Source: Distichodus sexfasciatus
Lineage: Eukaryota > Chordata > Actinopteri > Characiformes > Distichodontidae
NCBI GenBank assembly: GCA_032718565.1
Contig: JAVGVS010000041.1
Location: forward strand, 1,555,501 to 1,619,500
Reading direction: 5' to 3'
Length of the DNA: 64,000 nucleotides
Below the pieces are notes generated by a model. It ran no database searches. It was given only the letters and a program-made list of their open reading frames with translations, and was not told the origin of the DNA. Positions 47,199 to 58,921 of the stretch are shown here, piece by piece. Numbering within the stretch: the stretch's first letter is position 1; each line of letters begins with the position of its first letter. A program made the position numbers and the translations under genes.

Positions 47199-48039
47199 TA
47201 TGGATTATATTTTGTTTACTATTACTACTGTTAAAATAAATAAACAAAATATTGTTGAGCAAAATATGCCGAAATGTAGTTTCAGAAACCCAAAAAACCT
47301 ATTTTGAGTACTCTACATAGCAGACAACTGAGAAATAAAAGAAAAACCATGGGGTCCTCCAAGCTTCTCTTTTAATAAACATTTGGAGCGACGCTACAGA
47401 TCCGCTGGTCTCCGAGTGGACGCATCAGCGTAAATCACCCCCCAGTAAAGACTCGCATCACGAGAGAGATCGGCTAAAATTGCCATGAGAAAATAAAAAC
47501 AAAAGTTTAAAACTATTTCCAAGAACGTACCAGACTGGACACTGGGACGGTCCACTCCAAGTGTGAAAACTCTCACACAATACCTCTAATCTTCCTGCCA
47601 ACGTCCATCACGACACGCGATTCGTTTTCCGCTGTCTCTTACTTCTTAGGGAACAAAGCGGGGTCATTTCAGATAAGTGAAGGTGGAGGGCCAGGGCCCC
47701 GGAGTCAGGACAGAGGGCAGGGTCTGTGTCCTGCGCGTCCGAAATGGACAGCGCTCTAACAAAGGGCTGGGCGTCTAGCCGGAGAGGACGCATTGTTCTT
47801 AGGGAGGGACAGAGAAAAGGAGGCTAAATTAAAGGTGTCATCGACACACGGCCGCCTCCAGGCCTGTCACAGCGATGATATTGTGTGTGTGTGAGTGCAG
47901 AAAGTGTGTGTCAGTCGAGGGTGACGTCGGACGCCTCTCTTTTAACCATCTGATCTGGCGCTGGTGCAGGCAGAGGCGCAGACCTGACTCTCAGGACATT
48001 TATCACAAATGGACGCACTGCTCTATGTTGAGAAATCAC

Positions 48040-48070
48040 TAACACACACACACACACACACACACACAAT
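48040..48070. repeat. (CA)n microsatellite
   Basis: About 14 CA units. Confidence 0.95.
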
Positions 48071-48310
48071 ATCTTGGCCAACACAAGCTAACAGTCAATG
48101 AACAATCACACAACAGCAGGAAACAGATTTCACTTCCCAAGTCTTGTTTTCATTCATGTTCTTTAGTTACTTATTTGTTAATTATTTTTTATTATTTCAT
48201 TACCTTTCTTATTGTATTGTCTTGCTATTATTTTTTAGGTGTTCTTGAGTGTTTTGAAAGGCACACTTCAATAAAATGTTATTATTATTGTAGCCAGTAA
48301 TTATTATATT

Positions 48311-48842
48311 ATAAGTACTGTGCAAAGTTTTAGGCAGAGTGTGAAAAAAATGCTGTAAACAAAGAATGCTTTCAAAAATGGAAGTGTTAATCATTTATTT
48401 TCATCAATCAACAAATGCAGTGAATGAACAAAAGAAATCTAAATCTAATCAATATTTGGTGTGACCACCTTTGCCTTCAAAACAGCATCAGTTCTTCTAG
48501 GTACACTTGCACACAGTTTTTGAAGGAACTCGGCTGGTAGGTTGTTCCAAACATCTTGGAGAATTAACCACAGATCTATAATCCTACAAAATAATATAAT
48601 GACTATAATCCTACAAAATCCTGACTTTGTGCAAGTGTACCTAGAAGAATTGATGCTTTGCTGGTTTGAAGGCGAAAGGTAAGTAACTTGCAAATATTGA
48701 TTTGATTTAGATTTTTCTTTTGTTCGCTCACTTTGCATTTTGTAAATTGATCAAAATAAACAATCATTATTTATATTTCTGAAAGCATTCTTTGTTTACA
48801 GCATTTTTTCACACCTGCCTAAACTTTTTGCACAGTACTGTA
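48311..48842. mobile_element. palindromic Tc1-derived foldback element
   Basis: Ends TAAGTACTGTGCAAAGTTTT and TTTTTGCACAGTACTGTA, arms in inverted orientation as in 22195. The left arm on the minus strand still encodes LQDVWNNLPAEFLQKLCASV of a Tc1-like transposase C-terminus. Carries several single-base losses relative to the other two copies. Confidence 0.88.
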
Positions 48843-50257
48843 TATTACAATTACAAAGTCTAAAACGTAGTTACACACTACTAAGCCACCAGCGGCTAAA
48901 TAAAAAGTTAATAAAAAAAAATGTAGGCTTTATTATGAATATCGTATATATTTTTATAAAGCTGGGACTGTTGAAAGGAAGGTGTAACCTTCTCTCTGTC
49001 ATCTATTGGGAAGGCGTGGTCTTGGCCTCCCGCTGAAGGATCGGCGCCGCTTCAGGCGGATCTCTTTAAGCGAGTGTCAGCTAATGGCGCTGCTGACCCG
49101 AACAAAATGTCAGGCAATTTCTGTTCCGTCACTTCTTCGGCTCGGGAAAGTAGACTTATTCTGGCGTTACCTCCGCCAGCCTCCATTTCTGTCGGCGCGG
49201 TCGCGAATTAACAACCAGCGGCGGCGTTAGCAAGGTCAGAGCCCAAGGTCCGCCGGCGTTTTAATGAGGGCCAGCGAGCGGCTTGTCCAGGCGCAGCCGC
49301 CATAAAAAACACAAACAGCGTTTAGGCAAATCGCAAAATGCTCTGTGTATTCGTTTAAATCATTTCAAGTAAAATTATACGGGGAGGAAAATGAAAAGAG
49401 GGTAGCACTGTGGGGAGGTGTGTGGCAAAGAAGCGCTGGAATCTAATTTGCGGGAGGTTAGCGTGCATGACAAAAATGCCATCTTGGCCAAAATGGCTCG
49501 GAGCGGCGACAACCTTTCCCTGGGAAATGATATTTTTCAATCAGCGGAAGGCGGATCTGTGTCCTTACTAGATTAAAAAAAGGCCTGATAGCAGGTCAAC
49601 TGTATTTCACCGTCTTAAATTAGGGCCGCGATTAATTTCATTAAATTCTTTAGGTGCTAAATAAACGAATTATGAAGACATCTTTTATTTACCAGCGTGA
49701 AATTACAGCCTGCCGCTGCCAATAAGCAGGCAAATAATAGATTACAGGGTAGAAAATAACACCCGAATTAACCATCCAATTTAACTCCTTACAAAGCACC
49801 CGGCTCGAGGAGGGGGCGCAACTTTGTCAAGTCGCGCAACTCAGGCGCCCGATCTATGCACCAGAACAACGCCAATTACAAGCCGCTACTAATTTCCCTT
49901 TATAATGAAGAAGACTTACGCGCTTCTGTTTTTATTTAAAGTGAGCGATGGGAAGAAGATTAGAAGCCAGATTTTTTAAGAAGAGGGAACACGGTTCAAA
50001 AAGCTGGGGAGACTTTCGCATTTTAGCACTTAATCGGAAAAATGGGAAATAAAGGTGTGTGGGAGAAATAGCGTCTTCATCTTTTATTCCTAATTTTCTT
50101 AATGAAAAAAAAAAAATTAAGAGTGTAAACTGAAAAGTGGGGTTTGGAATCCCTGCCTCCCAGCACCACCATCTGAAAGGGATGAGAATCGAGGAAAAGA
50201 AATGATTATCTACGAGGTTGTGGGGTCGAATCCTACCTCCAGCACTACTGGATAAGT

Positions 50258-50845
50258 CGCTCTAGAGTGGGAATCGTAAACCGGTTTCGACTCAGAAGTG
50301 GTTTCAACTGATGGATTCCATCGGATTTGTACACCTCCAACGTTATCGAACGATTCTCTCATTTACCTCCAACGTTATCGAACGATTCTCTCATTTCCCA
50401 GCACCAGCATAAATGCTATTTTTCATGATAAATACTACTTATTTAAAATGATTTTTCTTTATCATTCTATAATGTTAGAGAGTAAAAAATAAATATAGAA
50501 AAACGTATGATTTATCAAATTATTTTTATTGTATATCAGATGGATACCAAGTGGATAATAAAGTGTTCCTGTGATGTGCTCTGTGTAATAAGGCTATATT
50601 TTGTTTCTACACTACATCCTGTCAAGTTTGAGATGAATGTCGATGTTCGAGTCTTGTACGAACATCATTTTTTGGGGAAAAATAAAATAGTTGCTTTTGG
50701 TGCGGAAGACTGTGTAGAACTACTTTTTTCACACTAAAACCACTCCTTGTCAATAAGATAATTGATAAGGAACTAGATTGATAGGCAAAATGCGATAATG
50801 GAATTGATGATGATCCATATCGAAATTCCACCCCTACTCTGGATA
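50258..50845. mobile_element. hAT-like remnant inserted in a GCTCTGGATAAG repeat
   Basis: Left AGAGTGGGAATCGTAAACCG and right GAAATTCCACCCCTACTCT are roughly inverted. The flanks CTGGATAAGTCGCTCT (left) and CTCTGGATAAGGGTCTCGGC (right) appear to be one fish repeat split by the insertion. Contains a 32-bp tandem duplication. Confidence 0.55.
50333..50396. repeat. 32-bp perfect tandem duplication
   Basis: Two identical adjacent units (50333-50364 and 50365-50396), each starting ACCTCCAACGTTATCGAACG. Confidence 0.97.
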
Positions 50846-50873
50846 AGGGTCTCGGCTAAATGACGCTAATTTG

Positions 50874-51060
50874 GGAAGTTGGTGGCCTAACAGTTAGAAT
50901 CCCTGGACCGGTGAAAGGTACCACCTAAGGTACTCATGAGCAAGGTTTCGTCCGTCCCCAAGCACTGCTCCCAGGCTGCTCACTGCTCCTTAGGGATGGG
51001 TCAAATGCAGAGGTCACATTTCATTGTGGTCGTTCACAATGATAAAATAACTCACTCACT
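50874..51060 (+). mobile_element. tRNA-derived SINE copy
   Basis: Head AGTTGGTGGCCTAACAGTTAG, CTCATGAGCAAGG, GATGGGTCAAATGCAGAGGT and a shortened tail. The B-box region is lost. Confidence 0.85.
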
Positions 51061-52543
51061 TGACACTTCAATGTGAATGCAAATGTAATGCTGGAAGTAG
51101 AATAGAGCCAGATTTGAACTCATCAGCCTTTAGTCCAACAAAACACCAGCTTTGGTTTTAGTCCCTAATTAAAATGTTAACATGATGAAATCAGATGAAC
51201 GACTGGAATTTCACATTTTTATTCTTATCGTGACGAGTCTCACCCTGAACGATATTCCAATAGGAAAGTATCGTCCTTCCCCTTAATGAAGACAGACCGT
51301 TCTCTGCTTTATGGCTAAACATCCGTCCCTGCCTTTCAGCCTAATCTGGCCGCTCCCTTCTCTCCGTCTCACGTCTCCGTCACGCTGCAATTAGGCTCTC
51401 CGGTAAAATTAATTTGTCAGCGGCTCCTGACCATGGCTCCGATCGGCGGCGACAAAAGCGGCGTCGAGGCTCTCCTTGATGATGCGAGCTAATTAACAAC
51501 GCCCGAACAGATGTCGGTGGACTTCCGAACGCTTGGTAGTCCGTAAAGCAAAAGCTGGCCACCATCTCGTGATGATTAACCACTTTCAGGGGGCAAAAAA
51601 AACCCTCGACGACTCATCGCGGAAAGCATTATTTACGGTATTCCGTTCTGGCAGCCTCCTTTTGGGAGGAAAAAGATAGAAAAAGTTTGGGGCTCCTAAA
51701 TTAAACAAACAAACATCACATAAGATGACACTTTACAGTTAAAAGCAAAGCGCGGTTAATGCGCTCACGTCAAAACGGCGTGACCCGGGTCGCAATTACA
51801 GGCGGCGGGAACTAAAAGCGAAGTCCGTAGTATTAACCTCGCGACTATGGCGGGCTGAAATGCGTACGTGACCGGCCGACCCGCTTCGCCCCTCGTCGGG
51901 CATCGCTCCTCTTCAGCATCCTAATTGCTGCCGAGCGGACGAACGGCCCACCCTCGTTACCGCCGGCCCGGTCCGGCGTGCCGTTTGCACATTTTAATGA
52001 GGTGCGGCGTCTAATGAAGGCGGTTTTATTCCTCTTCTTGGTAACAAAAGGCTTAACTGTAGCCGAGAGCGACGTCAAGAGCGCAACCTTCAGCACCGGC
52101 GTCGGCACGCTAACCCCGGTAATGAGGTCTCAGCGAGCGGCAAATAAACTGTGGCGGTGACGGAGGGGGGACAAAAGAAACACACACACACACACAGATA
52201 CTTGTTCAGGTTTCTGAAGATGCTCTGTGGCTGCATGTTGCATTCAATCAAAGTTTCCTCACAATATAATAAAATTTCATCTGATTCAATGCAGGAGCCA
52301 GTGATCAATATGAGACAGCATCGTGAATCACTCATCAAATCACAAAAAGCAAGTGAAATACCATCTGATATTTTTAGTCCTGAACTCAACCAGACATTAC
52401 AACGAGAAACATGAGCAAAATTTGTCTCATTTTTTATTAAAAACTCCTGCTCCAAACATATATATATATTCATTCAGTCAGCTTTAATAAATAAGAACGT
52501 CTGTTTTAAAGTAAATGTAAAGGTTATAAAGCTACATATAAAT

Positions 52544-53116
52544 TGTGACCCTCCACGGCAAAACCAGTCGCTTGTCGCAACGGAGGTTTCCGAGAAAAAC
52601 GAGCGTTTATGTTGCGTGGGGTGAAATTTTGGATTTTTTGTTTGTAGTGTTTTGGAACAGTGGAAGGTCTATACTGTACTGTTGTGAATAAATTTGGCTG
52701 AAAAACTCCTGTCACGCCAAGTGAGAAACGGAGAAATCTGCCATCGAAGTTGACATTCCAGCAGAATGTTAAAAGTTTATAGAATCCATCTCCGTCTCGA
52801 GTTCCAGTTAACCCCTACTTGCCAGGTAGGCTATCCGTTAGCTGTGAATGCAGCGTAGGCTACGTAAATATAAGCGTAGCAGCGACGCAGCGTCTGTGAG
52901 TGCTTTCTGGCGATGATCCTTCAGCAGCAGATTTCTCCGTTTCTCACTTGGCGTGACAGGAGAAACCCGACTCACTGGAATGTTGATATCTCAGTCATAT
53001 CCATTCATTCCATATAGGTATCGTTTTGAAGCTTGATTTATGCCCTTGCATGAAAACATAATAACTCAATTTTGAAAATTTGCGTCAAGCGACTGGTTTT
53101 GCCGTGCAGACTCACA
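52544..53116 (-). mobile_element. TGTGACC-family TIR element with internal inverted duplication
   Basis: Left end TGTGACCCTCCACGGCAAAA, right end AGCGACTGGTTTTGCCGTGC then AGACTCACA. The motif CTGTCACGCCAAGTGAGAAA occurs at about 52710 and again, inverted, near 52930-52970, so this copy was rearranged compared with 27626. Confidence 0.85.
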
Positions 53117-53306
53117 TATACATAAACACTAGTTTCGCTTCTCAAACCCCTTATACTACTACTATTTTGGCGTAGAAACAATTTTTTTTGGGGCCAAATT
53201 TGAACTTGGATTACGAACGAAATCTTGGAAGATGAACCATGCGCCAATACGTGAAATCGCCAAAAGTCAAACAATTCACACTCAGTGATTTTCCATCATT
53301 CATTTA

Positions 53307-53405
53307 TTCATTATCCAAACCGCTCAATCTCAACTTGGGTCGCGGGGGAACCGGAGCCTATCCCGCGTTGTACGTTGACCTGACGAACCATCGACCGATT
53401 GGCAT
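53307..53405 (+). mobile_element. fragment of the 24806-type dispersed repeat
   Basis: TTATCCAAACCGCTCAATCT and GGGTCGCGGGGGAACCGGAG then CCTATCCCGCG are the beginning of the common fish repeat; the rest is missing. Confidence 0.6.
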
Positions 53406-54469
53406 CTCTGTCTGACCGCCACAAAGTTGCTTTGTCATTTCACACGTATGTATTGTTTTAATACTGTAATTGTACATTTGTAAAATTCCACAAAGCGCAT
53501 AATTTTTTTTATAGAAAATTCAGCACTAAACATTATTTTTACCCGAATCTTTTTAAAACTATATCATTTATTTTGTACTAAAACCAGCCGAAACGCTGAA
53601 ACAACCTTTCATGTGTAGAGCCATCAGATTGTTTGTGTATTTTTGGTGGGCCGGGAACAGATTAACTCTGGAATGCCTTCTGGAATGTAGATCTGGAATA
53701 TCTCTTAAAGCAATGGCATGCTGAGTAATCCATAATGATATCACTCACTATAAGCACGCCATACACTCCGTTTCCTTAAAGCGGCAACATTTTTACTGGA
53801 TTTACAAACCCATAAATAAATCTGTCAGCTTTTATTCCCATCAAGGAATGCGATCCAATCAATCCGTAAAGTGACTCAAGTCTACCGTTTTGTCAGTAAT
53901 TGACTAACGATTACGATCGTACCTCCAAGGAACGGCTGTGCCACGAATCTAACACGCCCAGACGCCTGCCATCTCGCATCAGACGGACGTTCGGTCGGCC
54001 GGGCCGATAAGGAGGGCCTCTGAGCGCGCTCAGAAGCGAGGACCGGGCCGGAGGTGAAGCTCGGTGCTGCGACGAGGTCGAGAGAGAGCATCGCGGGTAA
54101 AAAAAAAAAAAAAAACTACGCAGAAGGCGGGCTGGGGGTGGCCTCGTTAAAAAGGAAGCCTTAAATTAAGAAAGGGAAGACGCACGCAAACCCATGCACA
54201 AATGTGTGTGCGGACTAATTGTGGAGCAGGTCGAGAGCCCGATGTTTCCCGCTGCCACGGCTAGTGAGAGGCAGGGAGGCAGATCGAGAGCGACGCGGGC
54301 GCCTTCGCAAGAGGAAAGACCACGGGGAATTATCAAATCAATTAACGTCCCGCTCCGAAAGAGGAAGCTCTGGCCCGTGCCTTTAAGCGCCGAGCGTTCC
54401 ACTCGCGTTCGCCGGCTGAATATGGCTCCCAATTAGGGGGAAACGCCACAGATCTGATGCAGCTGCGCC

Positions 54470-54720
54470 CCTGCCAGGACGTCGGCACATCTGTCTGCCT
54501 CCGCATCCGTCTGCCTGTCACTGCCCGTACGTCCGTCGGTCTGCCAGCCCACATGTCTGATGGTACGGCTTTCCGCCATGGCTGTCGTTCTTACGGCGCG
54601 TCGCTGTCTGTCGCTCCATCTGTCTTCCTGTCTGTCGTCTTCTTCTCCGGCACCTTGAGTGTCTGTCATCCATCTCGACTGTCGCTACATCCATCAGACC
54701 GGGGCTCTCCCGTGACAAAT
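54470..54720. repeat. cryptic CTGTCTG / CATC simple repeat
   Basis: Repeated CTGTCTG, CCGTCGGTCTG and CATCTGTC motifs over 250 bp, degenerate. Open frames on both strands are shadows of this composition. Confidence 0.7.
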
Positions 54721-55042
54721 CTGTCGCTCTCCTTTTTGCCTCTTTTCCGCTGAGAGCGGGAACCGCGCCGGCCTCGTTGGGAAGTAGCTAAATGAAACTG
54801 GTGATGCTAGCGGCTTTGTAGCAGGTCAAAACTAGAGCTGTACAAAAAAAATTCTTTCTGTCCATTCAACATCGATTCATACGTTCCAAGAAATCGATTC
54901 ATATTTTTCACAACAGAATGGCATTACTGTACTTTTTCCCCACGACACGAGTTCAGCTCGCCTGTCCTATAGAGGGCGCAATGTGGAAATCTGTCCAGAC
55001 AGACGTGAGCATGAAGCAACTGCAGCAGGTATGTGTACATAC

Positions 55043-55642
55043 TAGGGCTGCAACAAATGATTATTTTTGTAATCGAATAATCTATCGATTATCGATTAAT
55101 CGAGTAATCGGATACATTTAAAAAAATAAAAACAAAAATGACAATACGTTTGTGATTAGGCTTATTGTAGTGTGAGTAGAAGTTAGTCATATATGCCTTA
55201 TGTTGTTGTATTCAACTGAAAATGAAGAAACATGAAGTTCAATCGGCAAAAATATGCGTTTTGTCCGTAATAAAGGGGACGTTATGACGGAAACGGAGCG
55301 TTTTAGCGAGTAATGGCGCTTACGCGGGTGCTCGCGCGTTCACAAACACAGCGCGCTCGTTTACGCCGCAAAAAAATGTCATTTATGCGTTTTTACGCAT
55401 TTACTTCTGTTTTTGTTCACACAATATCTCACAAATACGTTCACATACAGAGGGATCTATTCTCGCCCTGATCGCGCCACTGAAAATATTGTGCGTCATT
55501 AATACGCGTCTGTGTGAAACACAAGCGGCGCATGCTGTAGCGAATAAAATGACTTAAACGAAGCTTCGATTCTAGAAAATTTGCCTCGACCATTTTTTGT
55601 AATTGAATGATTCGAGTTATTCGAATAATCGTTTCAGCTCTA
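55043..55642. mobile_element. non-autonomous hAT element with exact 8-bp target duplication
   Basis: Termini TAGGGCTGCAACAAATGATT and AATCGTTTCAGCTCTA are inverted repeats, flanked by GTACATAC on both sides (55035-55042 and 55643-55650). 600 bp, no transposase frame found. Interior motifs (TTTTAGCGAGTAATGGCG, ATATCTCACAAATACGTTCA) recur at 63610-63860. Confidence 0.93.
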
Positions 55643-57448
55643 GTACATACACATTACATTTAGTGAACTACATCTGATGGTGTGATTATTTTGTTGATCT
55701 GCTGCAGCCAAAAGTTACTCAAAACAGTTTTCCGTGTCATTGCCAAGTTGCCTTTCTTTCTTCCTCACTAGAGAGAATCTGAGAAAAACAGGTTGAAGGG
55801 ACTGCGTTACTAGATGTTCACCACTTTGGAACGACCAAAAACTTGTCCACAGAAGCCCACAGGGCAGCGCGAGGTCACAGAGGTGGAGCGTGGCTGTAAA
55901 CTCCGCGCGGTGAGGAAAAAAGGAAAACGCGATGAACGCGAGCCACTGATGGATCTCCTCATGAGATGACAAGCTCTGGCACTGAAGAGCCCCCTCATCC
56001 CCTCATTCGCATAAGTGTGTGTGTGTGTGTGTGTGTATTATGGGCTCCTTCTGACACCGGGGAAATTAATCCCTCATTTATGCAGCGACAGTGTCAAGAG
56101 GGCTGAAGGATGTTGCACAAACCAGGGCTTCGTGCCAAGCCCACAACGCCACAAACACACACAACCGACTCGGCACAAGCGCTTTCAAAACGCACACTCG
56201 TCTACATGAACAGGTAATATTTCCCAAAACGCTACTAACGTGAGTTTGAAAGCTCCACTTCAACTTCTGTGCGGCTCTTCGATTTCCTGTAGCTTTTTTT
56301 AAAAAATGACAGTCAACCTGCGTCGTAACGGCGCGATCTGTCGGCAAATTCAAATACAGAAATCATAACTGTGCTGTCGGATCCCGTCCCGGCTCCCGCC
56401 GTCATTTAACGTGATATCCATTTTGGATGACCCCCTCATTAGTGCGCTCTTGGCACTGCTCAGCAATTAGTGAAGCTCTTCCCAAAACGCAGAGAGCAGA
56501 GCGGGTCTCGGCAGCGGTCAGCTGAACCTCCTCCTCCTCCTCCTCCAACCCAGCTGTGGACCACGGACCGGCCTTCCCATCTGCCACCCACTGCTGCAGC
56601 GCCCTCTGCTCCGAGCAGAGCAGACCGCCGTGTTTGTTATGTGCAAAACGGCTCAAAGAGGCGCCGGCTTGTGTTACCTCTTAGCAAATAGACAGATTTT
56701 TTGCAACGTCTTGACCTTGCTCTGAGTCACGGCTATAGAAAGTTAAGACACGAAATTCTTCATTTTGTCTGACCGAAGGTTTTGACAATTTGTCTTATTT
56801 TTAATATAATTCAGAAATCCCTCCAACTAGAACACAACTTTATCGTCACTGAGCATGTGCCACGAAACTGGACACAATTCTATCAGAGCCAACATCGGGG
56901 CTTATATAACTAATAAATATAACAATAAATAAAAATTAATTAAACGTATCAATAGACGTCGAAAGACACATCTTACCTTATATTTAAGACATCACAAAAA
57001 ATACTTGAGTACTGCACTTCAGGACGTTTTTTGGGGGGTATGTCGAGATTTCGCGATATTAAAAGGTGTTTCTCGTCGCGGTGAAAGGCTGTCTCGCAAA
57101 ATACAGCTTTACTTTTGTGCCAAAACTTGGAGCGCACAATTCAAATCCCAAAACCACAGCTGGGAAGTAGTTAACGAGTAATTAACAACACTACTTAGTA
57201 ACTTTTTCATTGAAGCTCCTTTAAAAACACTACATCTCAGGGGTGGGCGATTTTTTCCATCTCTCCTGGCGGGTCTCCTCTGGTGAGCGTCCACCTAGTA
57301 GACCAGGTGTGAATGTTCCGTCAAATCAAGTATGATGGAAAGCTGCTGGATTCTGGCCCTCTAGGACTGGAAATGCCAAAATTTTCCAGGAATTTATTTA
57401 TTTTGTAGCGATTATGATGTAGCGTGAATCTCATGTCTCTCCTCGTCT

Positions 57449-57539
57449 CTGCATCTGACCCATGCGTGAAGGAGCAGTGGGCAGCCAACATGGGCAGCAC
57501 CCGGGAGCAGTGCTTGGGGACGGTCCCTTGCTCATGAGT
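57449..57539 (-). mobile_element. tRNA-derived SINE, partial
   Basis: GACCCATGCGTGAAGGAGCA to GGTCCCTTGCTCATGAG only; cut short by the hAT-type terminus that starts at 57540. Confidence 0.82.
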
Positions 57540-57900
57540 AGAGGTCGACCGATATTGGTTTTTCAGGGCTGATATCGATACCAATTATCGCTACTTGACG
57601 GGGCCGATAACCGATATTTGGAACCAATGTGCAAAATGTTTAATTTTACAAACACAAAACATAACTTTACTGTTTATAAATACTTAAACTTTTGATGATT
57701 TTAATTTAACTTTAAATAATATTAAATAAACCTTTTCTCTGTTGCTTTTCCCACACTTGAGTGCTGAGCTTATTGCAATATTTCAAATTAACTGTGCCTG
57801 ATTTTTAAAATATTTTTATAGCACTTTTAATCATTTTATTTCTACTTTATCTTCATTTTTATTCTTTTTCTCATTACTTTATCTTTTTATCTTAACATTT
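57540..57900. mobile_element. hAT-type terminus (TAGAGGTCGACCGATAT) and AT-rich interior
   Basis: TAGAGGTCGACCGATATTGG, CAGGGCTGATATCGATACCA and GGGGCCGATAACCGATATTT match a terminus I recognise from fish hAT elements. No matching right end is visible, so the end given is approximate. Confidence 0.6.
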
Positions 57901-58017
57901 AACTTTTAACAAATTTGATCTTGTTTCTGTAAAGCACATTGAATGACCCATGTGTATGATAATGTGCTCTATAAAGAAACTTGCCTTGCCTTTTAGTAAC
58001 ATTATAAAACTGTGAAA

Positions 58018-58921
58018 TAGCGATGCACAGAATATTTGGCCACCGAACAATTTCGGCTGAAAATGGCCAAAAAATGGCCATTTTCGGTTTCGGCCAAATT
58101 TATTTTTTAACGCGACCGAAACGGTGATGACACAAGCAACAACCGCAACCTGCCAGACTGGATTAGAGTCGACAAGTCTGCCGTGTGGGCACATTTCAAT
58201 ATATGTAAGAAAGACACACGGAAAGCCGCTTGTAAAGCATGCAATGCCGAAATTTCTAGAGGGGGTGCGCCCACAAAGACTTTCTCACCGTCGGGATTAA
58301 TTTATCATATAAAATCAAAACATCCCGATCGCCATGCAGAGTATGAAGCACAGAAGAGCCAAGACCCTTCGAGCACACCCACTCCGTCTGTGGCGGACGC
58401 TTTTGAAAAGGCAAGAAAGTTTTCATTTTAGTGTTTTAACACGCGATTTTGTTATAGGCTTACAGAGAATGTTGTTATATCTTTCAACACTTTTTAAAGC
58501 ACTTGTTCTGAATGCACTTCGTTCAGAATATTAAAATGCACTTGAATTCACTTGTTTTATGAGAGAAGATATTTAACTGTATAATATTTCAGCTATCGTG
58601 CTTTTAGGCTATTCATGAGTGGGGCCAAGTAAAATATTTTATTTCAAATTTTATTTTTTATATTGTGCATTGTTTGAATGCTAAATAAATATTTTTTATA
58701 GTTTTGTAACAGATTTATTCTCTGAACCATGAATATTAATTTATGCAATTGTAATGCTTGACTTAGTGAGGTAAGTACACACAGTCCCAGCCATAACGGC
58801 AATATTACAAAAAATTGGTATAAGAATTTCTTTCGGTGTTTCGGTTTCGGTTTTCGGCCAAGTGTTTCCTCATTTTCGGTTTTCGGTTTCGGCCGAAAAA
58901 AATCATTTCGGTGCATCCCTA
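58018..58921 (+). mobile_element. hAT element, internally deleted, exact 8-bp target duplication
   Basis: Left terminus TAGCGATGCAC, right terminus GTGCATCCCTA, sub-terminal CATTTTCGGTTTCGGCC and its complement. Flanked by CTGTGAAA at 58010-58017 and 58922-58929. At 904 bp it is much shorter than an autonomous hAT (usually about 3 kb) and keeps only the 5' coding part. Confidence 0.95.
58112..58431 (+). pseudogene. hAT transposase N-terminus with BED zinc finger
   Basis: Open frame after a TAA near 58110. It reads LPDWIRVDKSAVWAHFNICK and then the finger C-K-A-C followed by SPSGLIYHIKSKHPDRHAEY. W, F, the C-x2-C pair and the H-x4-H pair are all in place, which defines a BED zinc finger. The first Met in frame is at 58183 and lies within the finger, so the original start was probably upstream in a lost or non-ATG region. 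The frame ends FEKARKFSF-stop; the catalytic hAT domain and dimerisation domain are missing. It is a transposon remnant, not a host ZBED gene. Confidence 0.88.

Noticed and set aside
58183..58431. Host ZBED-type zinc-finger gene
   Set aside because: The frame is enclosed by hAT terminal repeats and an exact 8-bp target duplication and stops shortly after the finger, so it is a transposon remnant.
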